Origin: Capra hircus
Lineage: Eukaryota > Chordata > Mammalia > Artiodactyla > Bovidae
DNA: 64,000 bases
NCBI RefSeq assembly: GCF_001704415.2
Contig: NC_030817.1
Coordinates: 36,405,550 to 36,469,549, forward strand
Direction of reading: 5' to 3'
Under the pieces are notes generated by a model that saw nothing but the letters and a program-made list of their open reading frames with translations, had not been told where the DNA came from and did not search any database. Of this stretch, positions 33,600-46,160 are shown in pieces (position 1 is the stretch's first letter; the number at the start of each line of letters is the position of its first letter). The position numbers were made by a program, and so were the translations under genes.

Positions 33600-34115
33600 A
33601 TGTGGGTGGAGATCATTGTTTCCTTTTCTTTGTGGGCAAAGCTTTGAATTTGGGGGCCCACCTTTATCTTATGTGACTTAAAAGTGAATCTTGATTGGTC
33701 TGAACCAATTATGTTAATCCATCTTTGGTTTAGAAAGGGACTAGACTCCAAGGCTGGGGTTAAGTCTGGTGGAGGCACTCTGGGAAGGACTTCCTCACTC
33801 TACAAAAAGGACCTGCTGGGCAAACGGCCTCTGTTTCTTCAGTTGCTTCCTGTATTATTGTGTTTAGATATTGCTGTATCTAGGTGTGATGCTTAGAACT
33901 GCATTAGCCATCCTGTGATTTGGGATATTGCAGTTCTGGGGACAAATCTGACACATGGAGGAATTCAGAGTAGAAGGAGGGTGAGAGTCTGGGTCTTTGA
34001 TGACATTGCTGGGCCACTGAATTAACCAGGCCACTCTTAGGACATCTTGTGATGAGAGATAGTAACGTTTCCTTCTTGTTCAAATAATTTGGGGTTGGGT
34101 TTGCTTTGGTCCCAA
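33600..34115 (+). repeat. Ancient mammalian interspersed repeat, family unassigned
   Basis: The order ACCAATTATGTTAATCCATC, TCTGGGAAGGACTTCCTCAC, GAACTGCATTAGCCATCCTG, GGGTCTTTGATGACATTGCT and GAGATAGTAACGTTTCCTTC matches an old repeat ending in a TTTGGGTTGGGTTT-like word (here GGGGTTGGGTTTGC). I recognise the repeat but not its name. Confidence 0.5.
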
Positions 34116-35099
34116 AGGCTTTCCAACAATTCACTTACTTTCCTGAATGAAATCCCAATCACCTTTGGCTGTGAAAGGATTCGTAGTTTCTCAGAATACC
34201 AGCTGCTTTCCTACCCTTACTTGCTCTTACCCCTAGACTTAGCCACTTCTTTCCACCCATGGTTTACCACAGCGGGGGTTGTTCTTTCACTTCTCCCAAC
34301 CCATCTATCTGAAATTTCTTTTCTGCCCCCTGAGCCACTAAATCAGTTCCTCCCTTTAAATCTTATCCTGCAGCAGACCCTTTCTCCCCAGCGTTTGATT
34401 AGCTCCCTGTGATAGCTTGCATGAAGGATGCTCTATAAAAGTGAATTATGCCGTACTGTGTTATACTGCTCCGCCCTGGGGCCCAGTAGGAATCATGGGA
34501 AACAGATGAGCACAGAGGTCAGAGGCGCAGACTGCAGAGGAAGCCTGCAGAGGGACCGCAACACTGTGACCCTCTCAGGGACACATGTAAAAGCTCCAGT
34601 AGTCTTCAGACTCTCTAAGGTATAAGCTAGAAGTAAAACACTAGTTTATGTGACAGCCTGGGAGCCCCAGGGGTGAACTGAGGGGTTTCATCACTATAGA
34701 TCATAGAGTTTTGAATAAGTGTGATATTCCAGAAGCTGAAATATTCTTTGAAAACAAAACATGCTATAAAAGCCCAAGAATGAGGTCTCCCCTGGATGTT
34801 TGCCAGGTTGAGCCTTTGTTTCCAGTGACTCCAAGAGAGTCCCTGTGTACAATTTAGGGCAAATTAAGGAGGCTTGATTCCTGTCCTGAAAATTAGGCAC
34901 AAGCTTTAATTTGTCCTTCAGTGATTTACTTGATGGGACCCTTTAGAGTGGCTGTAGAACACGCAGGTACCACAAGGATGACACATGGATTCGTGGGGAA
35001 GCATTTTCAGGCTCTGATCATAACTGCTTACACTTCCTCTTTTTGTGTGGCTCTCTTTGTGGCTCCATCCATTTCCAACTAACTCAGTCATCTGCCTTT
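34116..35099. other. Unique sequence, nothing firm
   Basis: Pyrimidine-rich 34190-34400 might be a very old L2. Frames at 34089-34412 and 34428-34625 have no known similarity. Confidence 0.4.
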
Positions 35100-35260
35100 T
35101 TCGGACAGTATTTGCATTTCCTATCTTTCTGCATTTGCTCACTTTGTTTCATCTCCTAGAATGCTCACTTCAGGCAACTCCCTTTTAGCTTCTCTTAGCC
35201 ATCTTGCAAGCTTCAAATGGCAGGCCATTTCCCTGACATGAACCTTCCCTGGTTCTCTCA
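35100..35260 (+). repeat. L2 fragment
   Basis: CTCCTAGAATGCTCACTTCA and ATTTCCCTGACATGAACCTTCCCTGG (anchors TAGAATGCTC and ACCTTCCCTGG) follow the L2 internal 3' region with high divergence. Confidence 0.4.
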
Positions 35261-35269
35261 AGGGAAATC

Positions 35270-35412
35270 TTTGGAGTCATATCTGGCCTTGCATCTGGGG
35301 ATGAACTTCTTGAATCTTTATTTCCTCATATAAATATTGGGATTAATAATATTTCAGGATTGTGGTGAGAAGCCATGCCTGGCCCTTACCAGGTGCTCAA
35401 AAATAGTATATT
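35270..35412 (+). repeat. MIR SINE fragment
   Basis: The run TTATTTCCTCATATAAATAT, GGATTAATAATATTTCAGGA, ending near CCAGGTGCTCAAAAATAG follows MIR's second half. Confidence 0.55.
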
Positions 35413-36777
35413 TTCTTATTTTCTCTTCCAACTGAAAAGTGATTTTCTTCTTTGGAATGTCCCTTGAAACTTATTTGAAACTGTTTGAAATTACATTTTA
35501 AAAGTTATTTGTGTAGAAAGAAGATGCATGTCTACAGTTGGCAATCACTTGCCCCTGTATATTTTGTGGATGAGAAGTGAGATCAATAGTTGAGATAGTT
35601 GATGGTGGAGATAGAAAGAACAAAATTTTCCTGGCATGTTTTTTCCCTTGAGTTATTCTGTTTTACTCTTACCTGTTCCTTTAAGGCAGGGTGACCATTC
35701 CTGTTAGAACTATGCCGGACCCAATAGGAGAACCTTTTGGACACCTGATCTTGCATTCAATAAACTCTCTGAACTCTACTCCTTGAATCCTACCTTCTCC
35801 ACTTTTGTTTCCTCATTCTTCTGGCTTCTTTTCCTGTTCCTGGCCTGAAGCCAGCCCCTTGATCTTATGTTGTACTCAGCTTTTCTGGTTTGCTCTCCCT
35901 ATGGTTTCTTGAACATGATTTTGTGTTTTCACTCACTCAGCCTCCTACTCCCCTGGACTCTGATGTTCCTGCTTGATCCTAGTTAAGACTCTGGAACCTA
36001 ACTGTGCTGCAAGCCTCACTCCCAAGGGAATCCCAGGGTCTAGAACATTCCTTTGGGGATAATTTTAGGTACTTAAGGGATTTCCCCCTCTAAAGTACCT
36101 ACAGTTATTTAAAGCTAATTTACAAATATCATAGAACCATGCTCTAGACCATGCCGTAGTCAGTGCCTCCCTGCTCCATTTTTCAGAATGAACATTTTCG
36201 AAACGCCAGTAGTAACCATTCCCCATTTCCCTCAGTCTTTCACTGGGTGTTGCTGAAATGTGATTTTATTTTATGTGAATTAGGAAAATGAAAAGATTAA
36301 GTTAGGGGGCTTTGCTAATTTTGTCACCGATTTTTTGTCATCTTGGAGTATTTTGAAATCTCATCTTGGGGGCTTTATGTTGCTTCCTCCTTGCTCTACT
36401 CAGTGGATTCTTGATTGTTGGAAACAAGAATCCATTGAATTCTGTTCCAGGTTTAGGCAAATACGAGTTTTGACCTCCCAGGTTTTCTTTGGTAAGGTCC
36501 ACCAAGGCCAAGTAGGAGAGATGGTATGCTACTTCTCACAAACTTGGGTCTCTGAAGATACCACATATACTCACACCCCACACACCCACCCGCTCCCCCC
36601 GCCCTGACACACCCCATGACCTGGGGTTAGAATCAACAATGAAAGCAGATATGGGAACACAACTACAGTTTCAGCACAGATTCTAAGTGAATATTGGGAG
36701 GCCTGATTCGTCTGGTTTTCTAGTCACTGCTCAATTGTCCCAAAGTTCTACAGTTTTAAATCCTCTGTGATTGAATC
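35413..36777. other. Unique sequence with a C-rich run
   Basis: No gene or assignable TE. A CA/C-rich stretch lies at about 36560-36610 (CACCCCACACACCCACCCGC). Confidence 0.45.
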
Positions 36778-38299
36778 TCAGTTCAGTTCAGTTCAGTTGC
36801 TCAGTTGTGTCCGACTTTTTGTGACTCCATGGACTGCAGCATGCCAGGCCTCCCTGTCCATTGCCAACTCCCAGAGTTTACTCAAATTCATGTCCATTGA
36901 GTTAGTGATGCCATCCAACCTTCTCATCCTCTGTCATCCCCTTCCCCTCCCGTTTTCAATCTTTCCCAGCATCAGGGTCTTTTCAAATGAGTCAGCTCTT
37001 CGCACGAGGTGGCCAAAGTATTGGAGTTTCAGCTTCAACATCAGTCCTTCCAAGGAACACCTAGGATTGATCTCCTTTAGGGTGGACTGGTTGGATCTCC
37101 TTACAGTCCAAGGGACTCTCAAGAGTCTTCTCCAACATCACAGTTTCAAAGCATCAATTCTTTGGTGCTCAGCTTTCTTTATAGTCCAACTCTCACATCC
37201 ATACATGACTACTGGAAAAACCATAGCTTTGACTAGACAGACCTTTGTTAGCAAAGTAATGTCTCTGCTTTTTAATATGCCATCTAGGTTGGGTCATAAC
37301 TTTCTTCCAAGGAGTAAGCATCTTTTAATTTCATGGCTTTAGTCACCATCTTGCAGTGATTTTGGAGCCCCTCAAAATAAAGTCTGCACTGTTTCCATTT
37401 CTCCATCTATTTGCCATGAAGTGATGGGACCCGATGCCATGATCTTAGTTTTCTGAATGTTGAGCTTTAAGCCAACTTTTTCACTCTCCTCTTTCACTTT
37501 CATCAAGAGGCTTTTTAGTTCCTCTTCACTTTCTGCCATAAGGGTGGTGTCATCTGCATATCTGAGGTTATTGATATTTCTCCCAGCAATCTTGATTCCA
37601 ACTTGTGCTTCATCCAGTCCAGCATTTCTCATGATGTACTCTGCATAGAAGTTAAATAAGCAGGGTGACAATATACAGCCTTGATGTACTTCTTTTCCTA
37701 TTTGGAACCATGTCCAGTTCTAACTGTTGCTTCCTGATTTGCATATAGATTTCTCAAGAGGCAGGTCAGGTGGTCTGGTATTCCAATCTCTTTCAGAATT
37801 TTCCACAGTTTATTGTGATCCACACAGTCAAAAGCTTTGGCATAGTCAATAAAGCAGAAATAGATGTTTTTCTGGAACTCCCTTGCTTTTTCGATGATCC
37901 AGTTGTTCATCCATTTGATCTCTGGTTCCTCTGCCTTTTCTAAAACCAGCTTGAACATCTGGAAGTTCACGGTTCACGTAGGGTTGAAGCCTGGCTTGGA
38001 GAATTTTGAGCATTACTTTATTAGCGTGTGAGATGAGGGCAATTGCGCAGTAGTTTGAGCATTCTTTGGCATTGCCTTTCTTTGGAATTGGAATGAAAAC
38101 TGACCTTTTCCAGTCCTGTGGCCACTGCTGAGTTTTCCAAATTTGCTGGCATATTGAATGTAGCACTTTCATAGCATCATCTTTTAGGATTTGAAATAGC
38201 TCAACTGGAATTCCATCGCCTCCACTAGCTTTGTTCATAGTGATGCTTCCTAAGGCCCTCTTGGCTTCGCATTCCAGGATGTCTGGCTCTAGGTGAGTA
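36778..38299 (-). mobile_element. BovB LINE, antisense, 5'-truncated in RT
   Basis: About 1.5 kb from TCAGTTCAGTTCAGTTCAGT at the 3' end to CCAGGATGTCTGGCTCTAGG. RT motifs survive in separate frames: RYADDTTLMAE in 37372-37671, FIDYAKAFDCVDHNKLW in 37698-37970, and the thumb-upstream NKASGGDGIPVELFQ in 37846-38238. Indels separate them, so no intact product exists. Confidence 0.94.
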
Positions 38300-39785
38300 A
38301 TGCTTCCCTTGTAATTTTATCTGATTAAACATGTTAAACTTTCAAGTAGTGATTCCTGTTACCAGAATTATCTGAAGGCTGATCTGGTTAGTGGACTCTT
38401 GTCTTCTTATTATGGGACCCACATTTCTCTCCTTGGTTATGATTCTGCTTGGATAGGTATAAAGAAAAATGACTCAATAAGGTCAGTGCCATAATCTATT
38501 TAAACTTCTAATCTATTGCTTTGCTGGAAATTCCATCAAAATATTATGCTAGCTCCCTTCCTAATGGGGCACGAAGGCTTCCTTTTTATCTCAGTTGCTT
38601 TCATCTTTTTAGCTACTTGTGGGTATGGATGAAGTGACAGGAACAGCAGTCATTCAGAGTTCTCCTACCTTTGCTTCCATCTGCCGGTGCAGGGTCCTTC
38701 ATTACCAGCTTCCAGCTATGCTCTCCTAAGTATCTCTGGCAGTCTCCAGAGATAGTCTCACATGTGCTCACAACCAGATCCCATCCATCTGGCCAGTGCT
38801 GGGAACCACTGGGCTTCACAGTCTCCTGGCAGGTTCCAGTGCTGTGCTTAGGGACACCACATCTGGCATGGGGTGGGGTGGGGGCCTTTCACTGCTTCCC
38901 CAGGCCCTGCAGGCTCCATGGATACCACTTTTCGTCCTGATTCCTATTTCTGGTGGACATTTGCTTAGCACCTATTTCTCTCACTGCAGTGAGGAAGTGA
39001 AGCTCAAGAGCTTCCAAGCTGTAGGGGTTTTAGTTTGAAACGAGAGAAACATCTTCCTCTGGGCCCCAGGGTGGAGGGAGGATGCTGCTTATGGAATTTT
39101 AAAACAGAAATACTTCTTTCAATATTTACTCATGATCTCCAAATCTGGTGGGTGGCTGGGCCAAAAGACAAAGTCAAATGGCACACATTATATTGCATTC
39201 AGACATTGCATTGCTCCTTTCTTGACAAAGATAGCTTTCTTTCTTCTTATGTCTTTCCATGCCTGGCTTTTTGTTATTACACACTACTAAGTTTATTGTC
39301 TCATTCATCAGTTCCAGAGTGGGCCACGCCGTTTTCAAGTATGTGGAAAGCCTGATTCAGAATGACTTAAACAACGAGGAAAACTTCTTACTTTCCTAAG
39401 AAGGAGCCCCATAGTCACGCATCTCCTGGGTTAGTAAGAAGACCCAGGTTCTTTCCATCTTCTTGCTCCACCACCTTGAGTAGGTCAGATTCTGTTCTTA
39501 GAATCTCAGGATTCTCTTTATCACTGCAGGATCATGAAGATGCTTTTAGTTACCAAACCTAGAAGGAGAGGGAGCTGCTTTCTCTTAGGTGAAGTGCCTC
39601 TTTTTTTTTTTTTCTTTTTTTTAAAGCAAAGAAAACTTTCTCAGACTTCCCCACCAGCAGACACCTCTCATCTCATTAGCCAGAATTGCAGCAAATGCTC
39701 ACTGAAAAGATCAGTTTCTAGCAATGGGAATGAAAATAGCATGACTAGTTTAATAAAGCACAAGACTGTCTGTGTATATGTGTAT
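38300..39785. other. Unique sequence, nothing recognised
   Basis: Overlapping short frames at 38613-39355 have no known domain. A T-rich run lies at 39600-39625. Confidence 0.45.
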
Positions 39786-40000
39786 GCTCAGTCGCTCAGT
39801 CATGTCCGACTCTTTGCAGCCCCACAGACTCTAGCCTGCCAGGCTCCTCTGCCCACGGAGTTTTTCATGCAAGTATACAGGAATAAAGTGCCATTTACTA
39901 CTCCTGTGGATCTTCCTGACCTATAGGGATCAAGACCATGTCTCTTGTGTTTCCTGCATTGGCAGGCAGATTCTTTACCACTAGCACCACTTGGGAAGCC
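39786..40000 (-). mobile_element. Bov-tA SINE
   Basis: An antisense unit: CTCAGTCGCTCAGTCATGTC through GATTCTTTACCACTAGCACC. The body is diverged at 39870-39905. Confidence 0.92.
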
Positions 40001-40747
40001 TGTGTATAGTATGTGGGTCCAAAGAAAATCTGAAGTTAGGAATTCTAAGTAGCCAACAGTCTGCTAAACTTGGGTGCGAGCAGATGTGACTGAATACAAT
40101 GCTTCAAACAAAAGCAAACAAAATGCAGAAGATACTCAGTCTCCCTCACTCAGTGGTTGTTAGGTGCCTTAGAAGAAACAGATTTTCAGGGGCTTCAAAA
40201 GAAAGTGTCTCACCTTCTGTGAGTCCTGTAAGGAGCTTAGCTCCAAGACAGGAAGCAGGGAACTCTGGAAGCTCTGGGGGTGGTGGATGGGGACCAGGAA
40301 GTGTGGGGAGGCTACCAAGCTCCCAGAGGCCTTGTAAACCCCTGCTGGGTGAGGGCTGGGATTCCTGGGGAGGGGATGGAAGCCAATATGCCAAGAGGAA
40401 AGAAAGTGCTAAGTGAACAGAGCAGGAATGGGCTCTGAAGCCTGAAGTGGTTTTTATTATTTATTTTTCATTTATTCTCGGGAAGTTCAGGGAATTCTTG
40501 TACTTGAAAGCAGTATTTCTTGTACCGGAAAACAACTTTCTAGGAAGCACTAAATGTTTTTTCAAGTTTTGGCTCTCTTTTCACTGTCTGTTCATTCTAT
40601 TCCAAGGAAATGACTACCTTCTCCCTACCTGAAACTCTCACTTTCAATATTTGACTGGACTTGAGTTCTATTTTCTAGAAACTCACAGCAGAATTTTGAG
40701 GTACAGATGGTTTTTGAACACCAAGAATTTGCAATTTATCGAAAATA
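40001..40747. other. Unique sequence, nothing recognised
   Basis: Opposed frames at 40099-40416 and 40146-40394 read G-rich and C-rich strands of the same DNA. Neither has a known domain. Confidence 0.45.
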
Positions 40748-40948
40748 GGATGGTAGCTCAGTTGGTAAAGAGTCTGCCTGCTATGCAGGAGACTCTGGAT
40801 CGATTCCTGGATTGGGAAGATCCCCTGGAGAAGGCAAAGGGTACCCACTCCAGTATTCTGGCCTAGAGAATTGCATGGACTATATAGTCCATGGGGTCGC
40901 AAAGAGTTAGACATGGCTGAGCACCTTTCACTTTCACCTCACTTTCAG
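40748..40948 (+). mobile_element. Bov-tA SINE
   Basis: A sense unit with a clear tRNA-derived head (GATGGTAGCTCAGTTGGTAA, an A-box-like word), body, and a trailing TTTCACTTTCACC end. Confidence 0.93.
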
Positions 40949-41109
40949 GACATGATTACACAATCAATAACTATACTGAGTCAATGAGCTGATACCCATG
41001 AGTCAGTTCTTTATCAGTCTTGAGAGCTTAAGGTCAGTGGTGACTATATTATAGATATTCCTTGAGACATACAAAACTATGGGTTTTGATGTACAGCAGA
41101 CAAATCAGA

Positions 41110-41262
41110 AAATGAGTTGTGGATCTTGGCTTTATTCTCACTGAGTGACATTTAGAATTAACTGAGTTTGGGGTTCAGGATTCATCATCTGTAAAGTGAA
41201 TATTATTAATATAGATCCATTCAGTATGCTCAATACGTGTTGGCTCTCTTTCTTTCCCTAAT
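41110..41262 (+). repeat. MIR SINE fragment (diverged)
   Basis: TCATCATCTGTAAAGTGAAT, then ATTCAGTATGCTCAATACGT, resembles the MIR second half. Confidence 0.45.
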
Positions 41263-41428
41263 GTTTCTGTGTCTGAACATAAAACAAGGGAAAGAACCCA
41301 CTCATTTATTGAACACTTGCAAAAGAATCTGTAAATCAAAGATATCATACATATGAAAGGGATACAATTATATATTCATATATAGTATAAATGTTAACAC
41401 AAAATTTTTATAATTTATTATATCTTAG

Positions 41429-41959
41429 TTCAGTTCAGTTCAGTTCAGTTCAGTCGCTCAGTCATGTCCGATTCTTTGCGACCCCATGAGTTGCAGCACG
41501 CCAGGCCTCCCTGTCTATCACCATCTCCCGGAGTTCACTCAGACTCACGTCCATCGAGTCCATGATGCCATCCAGCCATCTCATCCTTGGTCGTCCCCTT
41601 CTCCTCCTGCCCCCAATCCCTCCCAGCATCAGAGACTTTTCCAATGAGTCAACTCTTCACATGAGGTGGCCAAAGTACTGGAGCTTCTGCTTTAGCATCA
41701 TTCCCTCCAAAGAAATCCCAGGGTTGATCTCCTTCAGAATGGACTGATTGGATCTCCTTGCAGTCCAAGGGACCCTCAAGGGTCTTCTCCAATACCACAG
41801 TTCAAAACCATCAATTCTTCAGCGCTCAGCCTTCTTCACAGTCCAACTCTCACATCCATACACGACCACAGGAAAAACCATAGCCTTGACTAGATGGACC
41901 TTAGTCGGCAAAGTAATGTCTCTGCTTTTGAATATACTATCTAGGTTGGTCATAACTTC
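41429..41959 (-). mobile_element. BovB LINE 3' end, antisense
   Basis: About 530 bases from a long TTCAGTTCAGTTCAG run to CTAGGTTGGTCATAACTT. It is little diverged. The imperfect flanks TATCTTAG (41421-41428) and TATCTTAAG (41961-41969) may be the target-site duplication. It supplies the uninterrupted comparison for the 81-bp insertion at 17478. Confidence 0.93.
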
Positions 41960-42024
41960 TATCTTAAGTTTTAAATCATGAAGTTATAATTTTTTAGCTG
42001 AAAGAGTGTTATTCTTTCCAAGCT

Positions 42025-42925
42025 GAATGCCTACCCTGTAGTCAGTGTGGTCTTTCTAAAACTCTGATCATGTCATTTCCCTGCTTTAACCTTTGAATGG
42101 ATTCTTATGTCACTCTGTAGAAACAGGAACCTATCTCTGGTTTGCTCTTCTGGTAACCCCAAAACCTAGAAGGATGTGTGGTCCTTAGCAAGATCCAGTA
42201 ACAGTTTCCAAAGGAAAGAATCAAGTCCAAACTCCTTTTGATCATAGGCAAAGCCCCTAATGGTGGGTCTAGCTGCTTCCTACCTTTCCATCTCCCCTCT
42301 GCCCACTCTCCAACTGCCTTTTCACAAATTAGCCAGACTAAGCCAGTTTCACAAGGGGCCAGGGAAGGGCCCCTCAGGTTTTTCCCTGGCAGTTCTATCT
42401 GCCTGGGATGTGGCTCTATCCTCTGTGTATGCCTGCTTTGCTTGCTAACTCCTATTGATCTTTTATGCCTCTGCTTTAGATGTCACTCCCACAACTGTGC
42501 ACCCCTTCAGTACCCCTAGAATGAATTGGAAGCTCCTCCATACACTCCCATGGCATCCTCTGTTTATCTTTTTACAGCAATTATCACACTATTGAAATTG
42601 TCATCTTGTTTCTTTCTTCCATCTGTGCGTGCATGCTCAGTTGTGTCTGACTCTTTGTGAACCTTTGACTGTAGCCCTCCAGCCTCCTCTGTCCATGGAA
42701 TTCTCTGGACAAGAATACTGTAATGGGTTGCCATTTTCTCCTCCAGGGCATCTTCCCAACCCAGGGATGGAACCAGTGTCTCCTGTCTACACTGCAAGCA
42801 GATTCTTTAACCACTGATCCATCAGGAAAGCTCACTAGACTGTAAACATCATGACGGTTAAGATATATTGATAACTAATTATAAGTATTTATTGAATAGA
42901 CATAAATATTCTAGATCAATCCCTT
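42025..42925 (+). repeat. L2 LINE 3' region, split by a SINE
   Basis: A long sense L2 track: AAACTCTGATCATGTCATTT, CAAGTCCAAACTCCTTTTGA, CACACTATTGAAATTGTCAT. After the SINE (42625-42834) come ACTAGACTGTAAACATCATG and ATTTATTGAATAGACATAAA, the L2 terminus. Confidence 0.7.
42625..42834 (-). mobile_element. Bov-tA SINE nested in L2
   Basis: An antisense unit: GCATGCTCAGTTGTGTCTGA through ATTCTTTAACCACTGATCCA, with L2 sequence resuming at 42834. Confidence 0.92.
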
Positions 42926-42954
42926 CATTTTCTTCTTCTCTTTTAAACAAATTG

Positions 42955-43095
42955 GTTTGGTTGCCCTGGGTCTTACTTGTGGCATGGAAACCCTTACTCA
43001 GCATGTAGACTCTAGCCCTCTGATTAGAGATTGAACCTCAGCTCTCTGTACTGGGAATGCTGCGTCTTAGCCACTGGGTCACCGGGTTAGTCCAC
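42955..43095 (-). mobile_element. CHR-2-like SINE (cetartiodactyl)
   Basis: TTGCCCTGGGTCTTACTTGT, AGATTGAACCTCAGCTCTCT and GCTGCGTCTTAGCCACTGGG follow the antisense tRNA-derived CHR SINE. It is older than the Bov-tA copies. Confidence 0.65.
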
Positions 43096-43200
43096 TTTCT
43101 TTTCTGCTTGAGGAAACTGAAGGCCAGATAAGTTAGTAACATGTCTGATGCCACCAGCATTTTGGCCTCACAGAAGCTGGACCCTGAATTTAGTTTCTCT
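43096..43200 (-). repeat. MIR SINE fragment
   Basis: GCTTGAGGAAACTGAAGGCC, GTTAGTAACATGTCTGATGC match antisense MIR (GATGAGGAAACTGAGGC, TTAAGTAACTTGCC). Confidence 0.55.
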
Positions 43201-43676
43201 GCTGTGTGGTATTTTCTTGGCTGACTTGCTCTAGTACTTAGCTAACACTGTTTCAGAAACTGTGGAACAATTGCAATTTAACATTTGAAAAATGTGGTTA
43301 AGAACTCAAGTAAATAAAATAATAATCATATAACTAATTCAAAGCTTCAGACACAAAAGATTTTTTTTTTTGAAATCTTCTGCTATTTTAAATTACCCAT
43401 GTCATTGTTTTCCTCCATTCTGGAGTTGTTGAAAGAATGTGGCATAACAGTGTGCTCACTGTCGGAGGCCTGGGTTTCTGTATGACAGCCAGGATGTAAC
43501 TCCATTCTGGCAAAATCTGATGTTATCGCTCAGGTTTTTGTTGCACTGAAGTTAGGACATCTTCTTCTGGGAGGATCCTGGTGGGAAAAACATCCAGATA
43601 TCAAATCGTTCTCTTCAGCAGTGCCAAATAACAGAGCTTGCAATGAAAATGAGAACAAAGCAAGCCTGGATGGTAA
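43201..43676. other. Unique sequence, nothing recognised
   Basis: No exon or assignable repeat. A T-run lies at 43362-43370. Confidence 0.4.
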
Positions 43677-43860
43677 AAAGAGCAGAGGCTTTGAAACCAT
43701 GAAAACCCTGATTTATTTCTAGTTTATCACTTTGTAACCTTGGGCATAATATTTTCTCTGAGCATTTGTTTCCTCATCTGTAAAATGGGGCTAACTGGAA
43801 AGTTAATTTAAGGCTGAGTTTATATAAAGAGTCTAATCTACTATCTGGCTAAGGGCCCTA
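43677..43860 (+). repeat. MIR SINE
   Basis: A good MIR match: AGAGCAGAGGCTTTGAAACC, TATCACTTTGTAACCTTGGG, TTTCCTCATCTGTAAAATGG. Confidence 0.75.
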
Positions 43861-44385
43861 TTGCAGTCGCTCTACCAATTCAGGAATTCCTGCAGGACAA
43901 AAATCTTCACCACAGGGCCTGGTTGGAGAACCTGTAGGTGCTCAGTAATACGGAAAGATTCATGATTATAAGAGAGGTGTATTATCACAGAATAGCTAAA
44001 TTCTTGCTTCAAAGAACCTGAGGCTACTGTCTCTTCCCGTCTATTTTCTACTGGGATATGGGCAGATGTGTTTACTCACGTCTTTTAGACACTATCTTTA
44101 CATGTGTATACCTCAGAAAGAATTGCAGTCTGATTAGGCTTGTTACAATGATAGTGGAAGACAGAGCTGTGTGAAAAAATAAAAAATAAAAAAAGGATAC
44201 AAAAATCTCAACAGAATGCAGATTTTGCCGTCTTTGCTTGCTCAGATGATTGAACTGGGTTACTCAAATATATATATTAATTTATTTCATGAAATGTCTG
44301 AATCACTTAAGGCCTTTATTGAAAAAGTGAAGAAGTTCTGTTGAATCCATGGGGACTTTGGAAAAGTGGCTGTATACCCTTCAGA
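43861..44385. other. Unique sequence, nothing recognised
   Basis: No gene or assignable TE. An A-rich AAAAAATAAAAAATAAAAAA run occurs near 44177-44196. Confidence 0.4.
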
Positions 44386-44600
44386 TGGGCTTTCCCATTG
44401 CCTCAACTGTTAATAATCTGCCTCCAATGCAGGAGACTCAGGTTTGACCCTTGGGTGGGGAAGATCCCCTCGAGGAGGGCATGGCCATCTATTCCAGTAT
44501 TCTTGCCTGGAGAATCCTGTGGACAGAGGATCCTGGTGGGCTACAACCACAGGGTCACAAAGAGTTGGACACAATCGAAGCAGCTGAGCATGCACCCACA
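44386..44600 (+). mobile_element. Bov-tA SINE
   Basis: A sense unit: GGGCTTTCCCATTGCCTCAA head, GGGGAAGATCCCCTCGAGGA, and body to GTTGGACACAATCGAAGCAG. It is the last Bov-tA for almost 11 kb. Confidence 0.92.
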
Positions 44601-44884
44601 CACCCTTTAGATAATTTTCTTGAGTACTTTGGGGTGCTTTTGGGAAAAAGTATTACCACTGACTTGCTTGCTTACTACTCCAACCCATACCACTTTCTCC
44701 TAAGGCTAACCCATACTGCTTTTTGAAGTATACTCTTGGTGTTTAATTATACACTGTCTTGAGTCTGTCCTTTAGAATAAGATTTTGTTTCCTGAGAATG
44801 AGGACCAAGTCTTTTGCTAAGGCAGTATTGGAACTTCTAAGGAGATCAAAATAAATTGTTTACTAATTGCATGAGTTACAACAA

Positions 44885-45000
44885 CTTACGTTTTTCAGCA
44901 ACTCAAGAGTAGGTATTCTCTCCATATTACAGATGGGAAAATGATTTTCATAAGCTCTAAGTCTTGAGTTGGAATTGCCATGAAGATCTTATCTCTTACC
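44885..45000 (-). repeat. MIR SINE fragment (diverged)
   Basis: AGAGTAGGTATTCTCTCCAT, TTACAGATGGGAAAATGA resembles antisense MIR. Confidence 0.45.
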
Positions 45001-45949
45001 TTTTGGCAAATTGTTCTAGGCCATTGCTTTGGCAGGATTCCTTTGAGAAAAGTAAGAGGCATTATAATTTTAAGCTAAAAAACATGAATTCTAATTTGTT
45101 TCTTCTCATTTTAAAAAATGAATGTGGAAAGGAACACTTATGATAAGCAATGAGAAAAGATACAATATCAGATGAGAGAATTAGGTGGAGAAAAACCAAA
45201 ATCATTTAGCAAATGGATTGCAGCTAGCCAGAATTTCACTATGTTTTAAAACTTGAGCCCCACAGAACACAAAGGGATGTGTGTCTTACTGTGTCTTTAC
45301 TGAAGGCCATTTAACACTGGGAATTTTTCCAGCAGTGTAGTTCAATAACAGCAGTCCTTACAACATTTGGGACTTGCCCTATTGAAAATCAATATGTTCA
45401 GTGTCTACTGAAACTGCACATTTGTTCTCTGTGAGATGTATATAGGATGACCATATAAATTATCCTCCACACTGGGACATTTTTTCTGAGTGAAAGGGAG
45501 AGCCGTTAATTGCACCAGGACAATTAGTATAAGTTGAGACTATCCCAAGAAAACTATGATGACAGAATATGTCAATTATAGAAACATAGATTTGTATAGT
45601 CTCTTTCTAAGGAAGGTTATTATATATTTCCATGAATATATTTCTGTAGGCTTAAAAGAACAGGTAACTAAGGTATTCAGTTCATGATGGTGGTGGAATT
45701 GACCTGAATCATCTACATATTCTTAACAAGTCCTTTTTTTAAGCTGGGTGCTACTTGCTGGTCTGTTGCCTGCCTTTGCACACTCCAGTTCAAGCATCAC
45801 AACTGGCCACTTGGAAATTGAACCCACAATCTTGCTTTCATCAGTTTAGTTTGTAACAAGTTTTAGATTCTGCAGGGCCCTATCAGTGGGTCATATGCTT
45901 GACTATAAGATCAAAGCAAAAACGCAGAGGGTTCTGGGCTTTTCCTGTA
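45001..45949. other. Mostly unique; possible DNA-transposon relic
   Basis: At 45440-45545, GGATGACCATATAAATTATC, CACTGGGACATTTTTTCTGA and a GGACAATTAGTATAA word recall an old DNA transposon of the type beginning GGATGACCATAT. I cannot assign it. Nothing else is seen. Confidence 0.35.
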
Positions 45950-46160
45950 AGGCCCCAGATTCTAGTTCTTTGTTTATCAGTAACTAACTGTGATTTTTGG
46001 CAAGTCACGCAACCTGTGTTTTGGTTTCCTTATCTCTAATGCGGGGTAATGCTATCTGATGTGCAGACCTCAAAGGTTTATTAGGAGGACCCAGAGAGGT
46101 GATGTATGCGGAAGCCTTCTGGAAAGTGCTATCCATATGTGAAGTGTTATCATTCCTAGG
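45950..46160 (+). repeat. MIR SINE
   Basis: ATTTTTGGCAAGTCACGCAA, GTTTCCTTATCTCTAATGCG, AAAGGTTTATTAGGAGGACC and AAGTGCTATCCATATGTGAA follow MIR in order. Confidence 0.65.

Noticed and set aside
32804..33778. 324-aa frame as an intact host gene
   Set aside because: All recognisable residues are BovB RT. The first 78 or so come from flanking DNA, and the end is frameshifted. It is a transposon remnant.
40748..40790. Functional tRNA gene
   Set aside because: The GGTAGCTCAGTTGGT word is the tRNA-derived head of a Bov-tA SINE. The rest of a tRNA fold is missing and the SINE body follows.
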